From: Cryoendolithus antarcticus
Taxonomy: Eukaryota; Ascomycota; Dothideomycetes; Cladosporiales; Cladosporiaceae
Length of the DNA stretch: 64,000 nt
Reading direction: 5' to 3'
Assembly (NCBI GenBank): GCA_002077065.1
Contig: NAJO01000027.1
Location: forward strand, 434,001 to 498,000
The translations under genes were made by a program, and so were the position numbers. Shown piece by piece: positions 50,845-61,565 of the stretch; positions within the stretch are counted from its first letter, which is position 1; each line of letters opens with the position of its first letter. The notes beneath the pieces were generated by a model that saw only the letters and a program-made list of their open reading frames with translations, was not told where the DNA came from and did no database searches.

Positions 50845-51837
50845 TTACCAGTCTAAGATCCATTCGCTTGCGCCACCTTCCCAGAACTCATCACATGCCG
50901 CCTTGAGTCCGAAATTGGGTCTCAAGTCATTGATCGTCAACGGATCGCGGGTCAGGGGATCTGTTGGACTTCGCTTGAGGTGCTCATAGATCGTTGCTCG
51001 CTCGTACGAATGGCCCATCTTGGTGATCACGGGATCGTGCATGGGCTCAAACGTGATCTGGACTTTGTCAGCTCATTCTAGCGTGCTTCACAAGATCAGG
51101 AGCTCACGTACCATGTCAACGAGATGATCCGGTACCTCTCTCGGCTTATGATGCGTCGGATCAGCCAGCTCAAACACCTTTCTGAGCTCTGCACGTTTGC
51201 CATCGTACGTCGCGGAGATCTCCTCGCTCTGCTCCTTCGCCTCTACATTCCCTAATCGCATAGCATCGAGCGACCTCGTGACATGGTCGAGTTCGACGCT
51301 CTTAGCCCTCTCGAGCGTTTCTTCCAGCTCGGCTCGTAAGTCACCCTGTCGACGCAATCGTTCGCGGTCTCGAACGGCGAATTTGGCCTTTTTGCATTTC
51401 AAGACGAATGCTGAGAAAGTCTCTAGGTCCTTAGGGGAGGTTCGAGTCGATGGCGAAGGAAAGCGTACCTGATCATACGCGGTCAAGGCTGATGATAGAG
51501 CTTCGTGGGGATGGTTGAGGGCTAGTTGAGCCTGTGCCAGGAAGTAGAAAGCCTTGTGATTCTGGCCGGATGCGGTCAGATCGATGCTCTTCAAGCAGTC
51601 GTTGACAGCAGCGTCCCATTTCTGTAGCTTGAGTCTAGAATTTGCCCGATTCGTGAATATCAGCGGATTCCGCGAGTACCTCTGTATTGCCTGCGTGTAC
51701 AAGTCTAGTTGGATCGTTAGGAGAAACGCATCATGTTCATTCGCACAAGCTCAGACCGTACCCTCGGCGTCCAAATACTCGCCGTTCCGGAAGGCTACGT
51801 TGCCCTTGTCCTTCAACATATCTGCTATGTGCGCCAT
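50845..51837 (-). CDS. CHIP (STUB1)-type TPR/U-box E3 ubiquitin ligase
   Basis: Model: complement(join(50845..51057, 51112..51704, 51762..51837)), 293 residues. Introns are 54 and 57 nt. The second has a CTAAC branch point and joins NGEYLDAE to DLYTQAIQRY. Three N-terminal TPR repeats (about 3-115: DKGNVAFRNGEYLDAEDLYT, NPLIFTNRANSRLKLQKWDA, HKAFYFLAQAQLALNHPHEA) would hold the C-terminal EEVD of Hsp70/Hsp90. A charged coiled coil spans about 130-200. A C-terminal U-box (224-290) reads FEPMHDPVITKMGHSYERAT and later RDPLTINDLRPNFGLKAACD, recruiting E2 enzymes. The order and total length match animal CHIP closely. By family, it ubiquitinates chaperone-bound misfolded clients in the cytosol. 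The gene is absent from budding yeast, so this is a retained ancestral quality-control ligase. Confidence 0.94.
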
Positions 51838-54341
51838 ACGTATCGATGATCGATCAATGGGCTGTTTCAACACTGGGTCTAGTGTGTGTGTGCAAGTCAG
51901 TCCGTGATTGTGTTTCGGCCCAAGGCTTCGCCTCGTTGCATTGAAGGCTGTGCAGCGCCTCGTTTTGCTAATGTAAGCCTCGATCTTCTCGAAGTGTCCA
52001 CGTGGAGCTCCGTGAATGTACAGCGAAATAAGTGCGAGCGCGATGCAAAAATCTTGATGACGCTAAAGGTATTGTAGCGAAAGTGAAATAAGGTGTTGCA
52101 TCGCATGTGGGAGCGACGATAATACTTGATCGCCATGCTGGCAAGAGGCTACGACATTCCAGTCCTCATTGTACCTTGACAGTGATAGGTGTGTGGCATA
52201 CGTCGCGCCATTTCTGGGGCCGAGACACATATTGGCGCTCGTCTTCGTCAGGCGAGGACGAACGTTGTGCCGCGAGAGAGCTCAATCCGTATTGAAATGG
52301 GTTTCGGGTCACAAAGAGGTGTGCATCGATTGAGATCACGTGCTCAGAGTTTGTGCTTGAGGTAAGATTGCTTAAGTAATCGACGGACGACACGACGGTC
52401 TGATCACATCCACGCCGCATGCGCTCGCAGAATACCACAATGACGACGGCTCTCAAATCCTCCTCTCCATCATCGCCATCCCACTCAGCCTTGTGCGAAA
52501 ACCTCGGCCCATAGCCGCCGCACCGAATCTTCTCCCTCCGCCCATCGGTGCAGTAGCGGACCATCAGCCGACAGGGCTGAAGGCCTCATTGCGGAGTACT
52601 CCACTCTCACCGATCGCAGGAATACTTCGTTTTTGCAGACGCTCTCGGCCAAAGTGGACGTACCACTCTGCTCCACAATGGCGAGACTGGAGAAAATTCC
52701 GATTGTTTGCGCGTACGGGCAGATACCGCGCGACCCCACAACGCCGGGGAGAATCGGGAGATGTGGAAGTCTCTCTCAGCCCAGCTGCCGCTGCGGCTCC
52801 GCGAAAGATTAACGTCACATGCTGGGGTTTGGTGTTTCTTCACATGCCAGCAATGATGCGTCTGTACCTATCGCTGAGATGCAAGCAGGCAACTTGTGAC
52901 TGTCAAAGATGGTGTGGGATGAGAGGACGTCGTTGCTTCTTCTCCGCTGACTCGAAGCAGTCGCGAACCCACGAGCCGGGAGAGCTTCCTTCTCACGGTG
53001 GTCTGCCACATGCCACGTGCTTGTGTTGGGGTTCATAGGAGGTCCACTCCGGAATCGTCATTTCGCAGTCCAGTGCCGACGACGCCGACTACGGCCGAGT
53101 CCTGGCTTCTGCGAGACAAGACTTGCGCTCGACAATGGCACCATTTGTATCGACGACACCATCAATCATTCGCAACGCGCGGTGCTACCTATGATGGGGT
53201 CTTCATAGGCTGGCGTTGATCAAACACGCACATATACCCCACGTGGAGTTGATAGATCTGAACCGGCAAGTTGGCGGCTAAAGTGACAGTATGGAGTTGG
53301 AGGCGCGCATCAAGCCACACATCTTCTAGATGTGCGCCGCAATCTAATAAGCATTTCGTGATTCTGTGGAGCTGGATATTCGTGGATGTATCGCAAAGCT
53401 GGAGAAGCGTGGGATCAATGAAGAGATCGCGAGTACAGCCGTAAGTGCAGCGCATCTCTGCTATTCAGAATACATGCCCCCACATCGTCATAAGGAATCC
53501 GGCGATGGACCAAGGGGAGTTCATCGATTGCGGTAAGCCGTGAAGCACTGATGAGGCTGATGATTTCTTCACGCGCCAGCAAATGATTCGCCAAGACCAA
53601 GAAGCTGAGATCCCACCATTGCGTACACGTGTCGCAGCCCCTATCGGTCGCATCGATGCACCTTATCTGTATGTGACTGTGTGGGATGCGACAGGTTTCT
53701 CCAGAGATGCGCCGCTCCAGACGTACTGCTGGCCAGCGACAAGTAACCAACCGTGCTGAGTTCGGCGTTTGAAGTGAGCATGTTGTAGAGTTTCGCAGAT
53801 ACCACGGCAGCACGTTCACACGATGCCGACATACAGCCATCCCCACAGCCCCACTGAAATCCAGAAGTAGAGAGTGGATGCTAGTCATCGGTGCGGGTGC
53901 GGCGCGATAAGAACATCATGTAAGGAGGAAGGCGCGAGGTCTTGAAGTATCGTGCAAATTTCCTTCGCCCTGTCTCCCAAACAAACCCAGAACTTCTCCG
54001 ACCTCTGATCGACGGCCGATATTATTGCTGCAGCCACACCGAAAATAGCGCTGGACACTCCGCACGTTCGAACATCACCCAATAATCACTGTCAATCTCC
54101 TCTCTCCACGAGCGCGCGTCTGTGCAACACACACGAGGCGAAAGGAACGGGCGGACTGGGTTATCGCTTGCTGGGTTCCATCCGGACGCTTACCTTACCC
54201 CACCCTTTCTCGGAGTGACACCTTTTTGCTTTCCTTGTGCCTCTTTCCCCAGCATCTCGCTGCATCCCACGCGGTGCTCTGGCACTACTTCTAAACGGTC
54301 CGCATCTGCCCTTTGCGGAATCCCCTGTCTGGCTCTCCTCT
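51838..54341. other. 2.5-kb gene-poor interval and CreA promoter
   Basis: This includes the promoter of the CHIP-like gene, an unexplained stretch with only random-looking frames, a possible ankyrin-like relic (listed separately), and the leader and promoter of the CreA gene. Two hexamers matching the CreA consensus SYGGRG on the minus strand lie at 54198-54203 (GTGGGG) and 54247-54252 (CTGGGG), upstream of the CreA start codon. Confidence 0.4.
53189..53888 (-). pseudogene. Possible frameshifted ankyrin-like relic (weak)
   Basis: Two minus-strand frames overlap by about 40 bases. The upstream frame (53415-53888) is low in recognisable features. The downstream frame (53189-53455) contains DPTLLQLCDTSTNIQLHRI and CLLDCGAHLEDVWLDARLQL followed by HTVTLAANLP, which is reminiscent of an ankyrin repeat (usual form: LLxxGAxxxxxDxxGxTxLHxAA). 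No splice pair cleanly joins them, so a decayed gene is one reading and chance is the other. Confidence 0.25.
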
Positions 54342-55874
54342 ATGCTTTCGACACTCTTGAATGCGACACACGGCGCAGACGAAAATCACCGAGATACTTC
54401 AAACGGCGCATACTCCGAGAACAGCCCACAGCCATCGAGCACTCCCAACACACCAAATTTGTCGATGGCAACCGCCGCCATGGCGATGCCTATGGATGTG
54501 AGCATGCAGAATGCGGACGAGAATCGACCAGACTTGCCTCGACCATACAAGTGCCCTTTGTGCGACAAGGCATTTCATCGTCTCGAGCATCAAACGCGGC
54601 ATATCAGGACACACACTGGAGAGAAACCACATGCATGCCAGTTCCCTGGCTGCACCAAACGCTTCAGTCGGTCAGACGAGTTGACGCGCCACTCGAGAAT
54701 ACACAACAACCCGAACTCGAGACGTGGAAACAAACAGCATGTCGCAGCCGCGGCGGCGGCGGCCGTCCAGGCTGGCATGTATGATCCCAACACGTTCCAG
54801 CAACTCCAGCAACTTCAGCAGATGAACTACATGAACCAAAATGGCGGCATGCAAGGGATGCAGCAGTTCAACAATATGGGCAATGGCAACCAGATGGGTC
54901 AGATGGCGCAAATGGCGCAAATGAGCAACCTCGCGCAGCTAAACCACGCTCAGCAGATGCAGCAGATGAACCAGCAGATCGCAGCCAACAACATGATGCC
55001 TCCACCACCAAAGGCATCTCAATCAGCACCTGGCTCGCAGCTGACCTCACCGAACGTGTCACCACCTCACTCGTATTCCTCGACTTACACTGGCACTGCT
55101 GGATCATATCTCTCGCGCAACACAAGCGGCGACATGAGTCCTGCGACCGGGCAACAGAACCGCGGCAATATGGACATCAACCTGCTCGCGACTGCTGCAT
55201 CACAAGTCGAGCGCGAGAACAGCCAAGTGCCAAATCAGCACCTCAACCTCCCGCCCTCGCGAGGACCCTACCACGTCCATCCATACAACAGCAACCGGAT
55301 GCCATCATTGTCCTCATATCATTACGGCTCAAACCCAACATCACAGCCTATGTCGCGATCGCACTCACACGAAGAGGACGATCAGTACTCGAATCGCCAG
55401 ACGAAGAAGTCACGACCGGGTTCCCCACAGTCCACTGCCCCGCCTTCCCCATCATTCTCACAAGAGTCCATATCGCCAACGCCTGACCATACACCCCTAG
55501 CAACGCCATCGCACTCCCCGCGTTTGCGGCCACAATTCTTCCACAATGGCGTTCAGCTCCCAACCCTGCACCACCTACACATCCAGAACCAGCCGCCGCC
55601 TGCTCTCGCGCCCGTGGAGCCTTCGGCTGATGGTCAGCAGCCGTACGTTCCGACAATGCACAGCGGACTGCGGATTAGTGAGATCATGGAGGCGGGTGAT
55701 GGAGCGCAGAGGAAGTTGCCAGTGCCTATGGTTCCTACGCCAAGGAAGAGCGAGAGCTACACGAAGATCAATGAATTAGTCAACCCCGGGAGTGGACTCG
55801 GGAGTGGGCAGAGCAGTGGAAACAGCAGTGCTCGGGCTAGTGAGGCGGGTGGTGATCTGCAGGAGAGAGTGTGA
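54342..55874 (+). CDS. creA: Carbon catabolite repressor CreA (Mig1-type C2H2 zinc finger)
   Basis: Intronless, 510 residues from the ATG at 54342. CreA represses genes for alternative carbon sources when glucose is present, binding SYGGRG sites. The two C2H2 fingers (71-91 and 99-121) are essentially the family type: [20 protein letters not shown] and [20 protein letters not shown], followed by [15 protein letters not shown]. An Ala run follows (AAAAAAAV), then an unusually Gln/Met/Asn-rich segment (about 145-235), then Ser/Pro regions. The C-terminal repression-domain hallmarks are GLRISEIM and RKLPVPMVP. The 66-residue extension before the fingers is longer than in Aspergillus. The frame stays open upstream to a GTG at 54237, but no earlier ATG exists. 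There are candidate self-binding sites in the leader region. Confidence 0.95.
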   Translation: MLSTLLNATHGADENHRDTSNGAYSENSPQPSSTPNTPNLSMATAAMAMPMDVSMQNADENRPDLPRPYKCPLCDKAFHRLEHQTRHIRTHTGEKPHACQFPGCTKRFSRSDELTRHSRIHNNPNSRRGNKQHVAAAAAAAVQAGMYDPNTFQQLQQLQQMNYMNQNGGMQGMQQFNNMGNGNQMGQMAQMAQMSNLAQLNHAQQMQQMNQQIAANNMMPPPPKASQSAPGSQLTSPNVSPPHSYSSTYTGTAGSYLSRNTSGDMSPATGQQNRGNMDINLLATAASQVERENSQVPNQHLNLPPSRGPYHVHPYNSNRMPSLSSYHYGSNPTSQPMSRSHSHEEDDQYSNRQTKKSRPGSPQSTAPPSPSFSQESISPTPDHTPLATPSHSPRLRPQFFHNGVQLPTLHHLHIQNQPPPALAPVEPSADGQQPYVPTMHSGLRISEIMEAGDGAQRKLPVPMVPTPRKSESYTKINELVNPGSGLGSGQSSGNSSARASEAGGDLQERV

Positions 55875-57583
55875 GATATGGATGGCTCGAAGAAACCATC
55901 ATTACTGAGCAGCACGAGAGTCTCGAGGATGTTTGTTGTCTTTCACGCGTGGCGTTCTAGCGACTAGACGGGGTACTGTGGGCATCAACGCGAGCATACT
56001 ACGGCCGCTTGATATATGGGCTAATGGGATGCACAACATGTGCTGGGAGTCTGATGTGTCGCAACAGCGATGCCTACGTCGCTTGCGAGGAACATGACAT
56101 AGATGGCAGACAGCTGCCAATGGCTTCAGGTCTCAACTCGATATCGATCTCACGTTACTGCCAGTCTATTCTCTCTAGTCTTCATTGCATTTTCTTCACA
56201 TGCATCCATTTGCATTCACATGCCTCTCGCACTCGCACTTTCACATGCTTGCTGCGCAATAGAACTTTCTCCGCAAAACCGGGTGACGGGGACCGTCGGC
56301 TCGCTAGAAAACTTAGTCGGCTACTACTCGTTGCGTGATCCTTCTTCATCATTGTCACAACGCACTACTCTGTCGCACCGAGGTGCGAGCACGCTGAATG
56401 CTCTCCTGACCGATCATGACGTGCGATCCCACGTTCAGCAGCTCTGCCGCTTGCGTTACCGACGAAATACCTCCAAACCCAAACTCCCCATCTGCATCTT
56501 CCCCGCAACTCACCCACAGCGGCGCATCGGCCCTACACCGACACAATCTCGGTGTATCCGAATAGCCTTCACCATGCTCGCCAACATCCTGCTCGGGTTG
56601 CCTTCTCTGGCGAACACGTTCTCACTATCCGGACCTAGCCCCAGGTACGGCGGTACATCTCCCCACAGATTCCCCATACAGATAGTCATCGTGCATGGTG
56701 CTTATCGCGACGGAGGCGCTCGGCTGCGCTGCAATCTAAACCCAACATCACTTCTACTGTGTCACTGGTCGGAACAATTGGGAGGTGAGACGTCATGCGC
56801 GGGTGAGGGACTCAACGAAGGTAGGAAGGGACGCAAGGCGCTCAACGGAATGCGATGCTGCGAGTGAGATCCTCCGGTTATATGCCGTGCTGTCCAGATT
56901 GTCGTAAGGCTGCGGTGTGTAGTGTGGGGTGAGCTGGGGACTGACGGTCTGGAACTCCGCCTCATCGTCATAGCGTTCCCCAGGTAGGAGTGCTCTCCGG
57001 CTTGTCAGCCCAGCGCCATCCTCGATACCCACAACTTCCTCAACGCAACGCAGGGCGACTTTCCGGTTAATGACCGGATCCGTGGTCATGATCTGCATGT
57101 CGTTGATCCTCCAGACGTGGGAAACGCGTGGGGTATATTGCATGTTCTCCAGCTTTTCGGACCGAGCTCCCTTATTTGAATGACTGCCGTCGGCTCCACG
57201 TTGGGGCTGAGAGTCGGGCATGAGATTGTGGCTTGCGGGTGCTCCATGGTACATGTACGTCGAGATTGTTGCCTGTGCAGGGGTTGGGGTGCGTGAGGCA
57301 GCATGTTCGGAGCGTGGGGAGACCAAAGGCCATGGAGGTACTTGAAATCAAAACGCTTCACCGATATGCTTGTCGAGACAAGAGAGCAACATTGGTTTGA
57401 ATCTTCCGACTACAGCGAGCATCAGCTACAGATCCTCCATCATGGTATAGAGCGCCTGAAATGCACAGCAAAGTCCCTTCGTAACATTCGTCCCATCGTC
57501 ATGTCATCATCCATAGCAATATTCCCATACCAGCAAGCAAGTCTCTGATACGAGACACGTCGAGCAACGCAACGGCATCCGTC
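55875..57583. other. 1.7-kb interval with one weak hypothetical
   Basis: This lies between the 3' ends of CreA (+) and the ECM11-like gene (-). A long plus-strand frame (56103-56867) has no domain and lies opposite the weak minus-strand candidate described separately. I regard neither as established. Confidence 0.4.
56793..57257 (-). CDS. Hypothetical protein fragment (weak)
   Basis: An open minus-strand frame extends from about 57326 to a stop at 56793. The first ATG, at about 57257, gives roughly 155 residues. The composition is protein-like, with acidic and hydrophobic alternation (NRKVALRCVEEVVGIEDGAG, LPGERYDDEAEF). There is no recognised domain and no ATG at the beginning of the frame, so it may be one exon of an unfinished gene model. 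Splice partners were not convincingly found. Confidence 0.25.
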   Translation of the reverse strand, partial: YMYHGAPASHNLMPDSQPQRGADGSHSNKGARSEKLENMQYTPRVSHVWRINDMQIMTTDPVINRKVALRCVEEVVGIEDGAGLTSRRALLPGERYDDEAEFQTVSPQLTPHYTPQPYDNLDSTAYNRRISLAASHSVERLASLPTFVESLTRA

Positions 57584-59119
57584 TCAAGCCTGGGGCTCCT
57601 TCCTGCCCTTCTTAGGCGTGGTACCCAGTACCGCGGAGCCGTTCACCTTCATCTCGTCCAGCGCACCCTTGATCTGCTGACGCTTAGCGCCGACCGCATT
57701 GTCTCGCCCCTCAATCTCTGCCTCAAAGGCAACGGCTGCACGGCGCTTCTCACGTCGGACGCCAGTAAAATTCTGCAAAACAGTACCGAAGTGCTGCACG
57801 AGCCAGGCACCGGCTTCCTCCCATTTGTCGATCGTGAGAGACGCCATGAACTGGGTGCGGTACCGGTACACCTCGTCACTGATGTTACCATTGTCAGTCT
57901 GCCCTAAGATCGCGGAGAGCTTCTCTGCGAGATTTGCGCTCTCCGGCGTATCGTGCACAATGAAGTCCTCGACATTGGGTGCTTTGTCGAATGGTTCGGC
58001 CTTGACATCGCTGTAATCCATCTTCACCAAATCTCCTGGCAGATGATCGAGGTCAGAATCCTGAGCTTCGTCAGGCTGCTCGTCACTATCATAATCATCG
58101 CTGCTGTGCTCCGGAGCATTGGGAAGTGGTATTGGACTGCGTGTACGGGCATTGAACAATGGTACAGCTTGTCGCTCCTGCTTAGCGTTCGCCGACTCGG
58201 AGACAGCAGCGGTCTGTGGACGGGAGGGGTTGGCTACCATCTGCTCGCGCGGTGGACGACTTGTGACCCTTTCGACCGGGGCTGGTGCCATTGCATTGTG
58301 ACCTGACTGCTGTGGTGCAGGCCGGACTTGCACAGTATGTGATGAGGTTTCTGAATCTTGGACGAGGTTCCGCTGGAGCTCAGCCTTTTTGGGATTTGGC
58401 TTGCGGCTCTGCACATTTGTATCCTTGGTCTGTTTCGCAGGCTTGAAGCTGAACCCTGCAGGATCCACAAAATCACTAGTCTGGGCTGCTTTAACATGGC
58501 CTTCGTCCTGAAGAGTCGTCTGGTTCGCCAGGTATTGCCCCTGTGTTTGTTGTTGCGCATGGGAAGACTGGTTCTGAGGACGCAGGCTCCTAGTGGTCCT
58601 GTGATTGAGCGCTGTTGTCACCCGGTCTGGGTTCGCTGATGGCGGTGCCATGCTCAGTCGCTGAGAGTCGTGGGGCTGCTGCATCGTCTTGTTGAGCTCT
58701 TCACCGTGACTGACCACGGTCAGAGCGCCATCGGAGTATGTAGGCATGGAGTCGCCCTTGATGGTTTTGTCAATACCCCTTTTTGGATTGGCCTTTTCGA
58801 GCGTGTGTTGGAAGTCGGCCTCCAGCATGTCCGAGTCCTGAAAGTCAGAAGGGGGTTGTGCTTGAGCACCGCGCACACTTGCATGCGTCGAGCGGTGATC
58901 CGCCTCACTTGCGTCAGTGTCCCATCCAGGGTCTTCTTGTCGAGATCGAGGGCGATTCGAGGATTTATGATGCGTGCTGTCGCGTTTCTTGCCTCCTTTG
59001 CCACCGCGGGACTTCTCTGGTCGGGTTGCAACTTTTAGATCACCCAATTGGATCCTGGGGTCCGCCGCGTGAAGCTCGGGTGCGTGCTTCGCTCCCATGT
59101 AGGTGTTCAGCCCCGCCAT
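57584..59119 (-). CDS. ECM11-domain protein
   Basis: Intronless frame of 511 residues. The first 400 residues are disordered and rich in Ser, Gln, Pro and Asp, with SP/TP and KR motifs. The C-terminal 130 residues resemble the fungal ECM11 domain: RTQFMASLTIDKWEEAGAWL, then VQHFGTVLQNFTGVRREKRR, VAFEAEIEGRDNAVGAKRQQ and a final short LDEMKVNGSAVLG. In budding yeast Ecm11 is a SUMOylated component of the synaptonemal-complex central region; in filamentous fungi the role is not well defined, so meiotic or chromosomal function is inferred. Acidic, Pro-bounded segments (DSDEQPDEAQDSDLDHLPGD, YSDVKAEPFD) could be modification sites. The start is the first ATG, 251 bp from the divergent F-box gene. 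Confidence 0.7.
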   Translation of the reverse strand: MAGLNTYMGAKHAPELHAADPRIQLGDLKVATRPEKSRGGKGGKKRDSTHHKSSNRPRSRQEDPGWDTDASEADHRSTHASVRGAQAQPPSDFQDSDMLEADFQHTLEKANPKRGIDKTIKGDSMPTYSDGALTVVSHGEELNKTMQQPHDSQRLSMAPPSANPDRVTTALNHRTTRSLRPQNQSSHAQQQTQGQYLANQTTLQDEGHVKAAQTSDFVDPAGFSFKPAKQTKDTNVQSRKPNPKKAELQRNLVQDSETSSHTVQVRPAPQQSGHNAMAPAPVERVTSRPPREQMVANPSRPQTAAVSESANAKQERQAVPLFNARTRSPIPLPNAPEHSSDDYDSDEQPDEAQDSDLDHLPGDLVKMDYSDVKAEPFDKAPNVEDFIVHDTPESANLAEKLSAILGQTDNGNISDEVYRYRTQFMASLTIDKWEEAGAWLVQHFGTVLQNFTGVRREKRRAAVAFEAEIEGRDNAVGAKRQQIKGALDEMKVNGSAVLGTTPKKGRKEPQA

Positions 59120-59370
59120 TCTCAGCTATAGTATTCGTCATCAGCTGGATTGTCGTAGCTCAGATAGATCAAGCAGTGAATTCCATATACACTCGACGGC
59201 GCGCTCGGGAAGTTTATTCTGCTTGAGCGCAACGCGAAGTCGACACCACCTCACGTGACCGTCAGATGCCATCATTGAGTCCAGACCGATCTGTTTGAGT
59301 TATGCAATAGATGCATCAACAGACATTCGAGCAGAGGTTTAGGTGTTTGCGAATATCGTAGGATAGACTG

Positions 59371-60492
59371 ATGATGGAGATTAAGAGCGCCTCAATATTC
59401 GTGCTGCCAAACGAGGTATACATTTCCGTGCTGATGGCCTCAGACCCTCCCAGACTAACTATGTACAGATACTCCTCAGCATCTTCAGTCAATTCTCGAC
59501 TCACGAGCTGCTACAATGGACTTCGACATGTCGACGATTTCATTCCCTGATCCTACGGCTGTTCCATAATCGACTGCAGTACGCAGCCGAGCTCGATGGC
59601 CACACGATGTATCTCGAGTGCTATCATCCGTCTGATCAATTGACAGCACCTGGCCTATTTGGTATCCCACTGGGGACCCATGGTCTCGATGAAATTGGTC
59701 GCAGTCTCAACGTCGATGGCCCAACGCCTGGACAGGCTCGTCGACTCGGCAATCTGTATACCCGCTTCCGGCCTCAGCAACATGAACCTGAAAGGAAGGT
59801 TCCCAGATGGCTACGACCCGGAGACGTCCCAGGCTCAAGAACGCACCCTGCTTCGGATCCGCAGGCTGAGGCTTCGGATGCGAAAGAAGTCGTTCGCGAT
59901 ATTGTCACGGTAGATGCGCATGAGCTGTTCTCCCAACTCGCCACCACTGCGTATCTTGGCAAGCGTGAGCCGAGACGAGGACTGTTGGAGTCAATAGTGC
60001 CTGTGACCGACAGTACGATACGTGTGTGGCGAGACTGGCTGAAGAGGATGTGTGAGTCGCGATCATTCTCAGACGAGAGCACGATTGTCATCCATCGCGA
60101 GCTTCAAGCAACTTCTGCAGCTATCTCTGGCACAGGCGCCGCTGAGTATTTGGACCCCAGTAAGGACCCAAACGTGCTATGGGCCAATACGAGGCATAAC
60201 GATGTTGGCATCAAGTTCAAAGTGGTCAAGCGGAAGCAGAGAGCGGCTACTATGCCTCTCATGTATGCAAGCGACGTGGAAGTGCCTGTGAGCTACGAGG
60301 TCGAGTTCGAAGGTGAGCTAAATTCGAGAAGACGCAACAATGGCGGAATTGGCTGACTGTCATGCAGAAGTATACGTACGCACTGGACATCTCGTATTGA
60401 GTCTGGAACAGCACGCACAGAAGAACCACAATAGCAGTGGGAAAGCCGTGATCTTTGGCGCATGGAGCGGCAGTCCTCCGACAGGCGACTGA
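59371..60492 (+). CDS. F-box protein, three exons
   Basis: Model: join(59371..59415, 59469..60312, 60368..60492), 337 residues. Introns are 53 nt (GTATAC, CTAAC branch, TACAG) and 55 nt (GTGAGC to GCAG). Exon 1 encodes only 15 residues. Splicing creates a classical F-box at about 10-50: VLPNEILLSIFSQFSTHELL followed by QWTSTCRRFHSLILRLFHNR. F-box proteins tether substrates to SCF ubiquitin ligases through Skp1. The rest contains RKVPRWLRPGDVPGSRTHP, STIRVWRDWLKRMCESRSFS, WANTRHNDVGIKFKVV and VPVSYEVEFEEVYVRTGHLV, a pattern I associate with a fungus-specific uncharacterised F-box group. The target is unknown. The first ATG pair (59371, 59374) is the only start consistent with the reconstructed F-box. 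Confidence 0.85.
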
Positions 60493-60854
60493 TCCCGTCG
60501 ATATAGCCTACTTCATGATTGCTTGAGCTGCACTCAACGATCGACGAGGCCGCTACCGTCCAGATGAGCTTGCAGCTCGCTCTTTGGGCCCGTAAATTCG
60601 GCTGTTACTGACGCAGAGCTGGACCGGCCGGAGCAGAGCACCTGCTTGCGAAGTTCAGTCAATATCTTCCAGGCCACCATTGTAAGACATATTCACGAAC
60701 GACCTCCAGTATTGTCCACTAACTTTTCAGCCAATCACAGGCTTGCAGCAAAGCTAACGTCATTGCCGATGTCAACTCGACTTCATCAGCAACGCTATTT
60801 CCATCAACAGAGCTACTCAGGCTTTGCAAACAACGATAATTGCATTCACCCAAC

Positions 60855-61565
60855 ATGGCTCTCCGAACGCTAACCGCCAAATCGGCCGCCGCTCTCGACG
60901 CCGAACTAATGTCCACGGGCGCTTTCTCCCTCGACCAACTAATGGAACTAGCCGGCCTCTCCGTAGCCCAATGCCTCCACACCCTCTCACCTCCAGCCAA
61001 AACACCCCGCGTCCTCGTCGCCTGTGGCCCCGGCAACAACGGCGGCGACGGTCTAGTAGCGGCCCGCCACTTGTGCCACTTCGGCTATAGACCATCTGTT
61101 TACTTCCCCAAGCAGACGAAGCATGAGCTCTACGCCCGACTACGGACGCAATTAGAGCAGCTGAAAGTCCCTTTCGTCACGGACTTCACCGCCGCAGCAA
61201 AGGAAGCAGACTACATCCTCGACGCCATCTTCGGCTTCTCCTTCAGTGGCGAAGTACGCGAACCGTTTCCTTCCGTCATCGCCACGCTCGCTTCTACGAA
61301 AGTCCCGGTACTGGCGGTCGACGCGCCGAGTAGTTGGAACATTGAGAGTGGGCCTCCTGGTGATGGGCCGGGGAAGGGGTATATGCCTACTGCGCTGGTT
61401 AGCTTGACGGCGCCGAAGCCGCTGGTGAAGTGGTTTCGGGGACGGCATTTTGTGGGTGGGAGGTTTGTGGGACGGGAGGTGGCGGAGAAGTATGGGTTTG
61501 ATGTTCCGGCTTACAAGGGGGGTGAGCAGGTTGTGGAGGTGCCGCTGGATGATGTGAAGCTTTGA
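60855..61565 (+). CDS. NAD(P)H-hydrate epimerase (YjeF-N domain)
   Basis: Intronless frame of 236 residues from the ATG at 60855. It equilibrates the R and S forms of damaged NAD(P)HX so that the dehydratase can repair them. The Rossmann-like signatures are intact: LTAKSAAALDAELMSTGAFS, the family-defining GPGNNGGDGLVAARHL, ADYILDAIFGFSFSGEVR with the catalytic-region Asp, and VLAVDAPSSWNIESGPP. The cation/substrate site continues in MPTALVSLTAPKPL and HFVGGRFV. There is no targeting sequence at this start, so it is cytosolic as read, though a leader codon set upstream (from 60840, starting TTG) lies in frame. The length matches fungal homologues. Confidence 0.93.
   Translation: MALRTLTAKSAAALDAELMSTGAFSLDQLMELAGLSVAQCLHTLSPPAKTPRVLVACGPGNNGGDGLVAARHLCHFGYRPSVYFPKQTKHELYARLRTQLEQLKVPFVTDFTAAAKEADYILDAIFGFSFSGEVREPFPSVIATLASTKVPVLAVDAPSSWNIESGPPGDGPGKGYMPTALVSLTAPKPLVKWFRGRHFVGGRFVGREVAEKYGFDVPAYKGGEQVVEVPLDDVKL

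Noticed and set aside
56103..56867. 254-codon plus-strand frame downstream of CreA
   Set aside because: Cys/Ser/His-rich with no domain and no credible promoter position. It overlaps a competing minus-strand frame.
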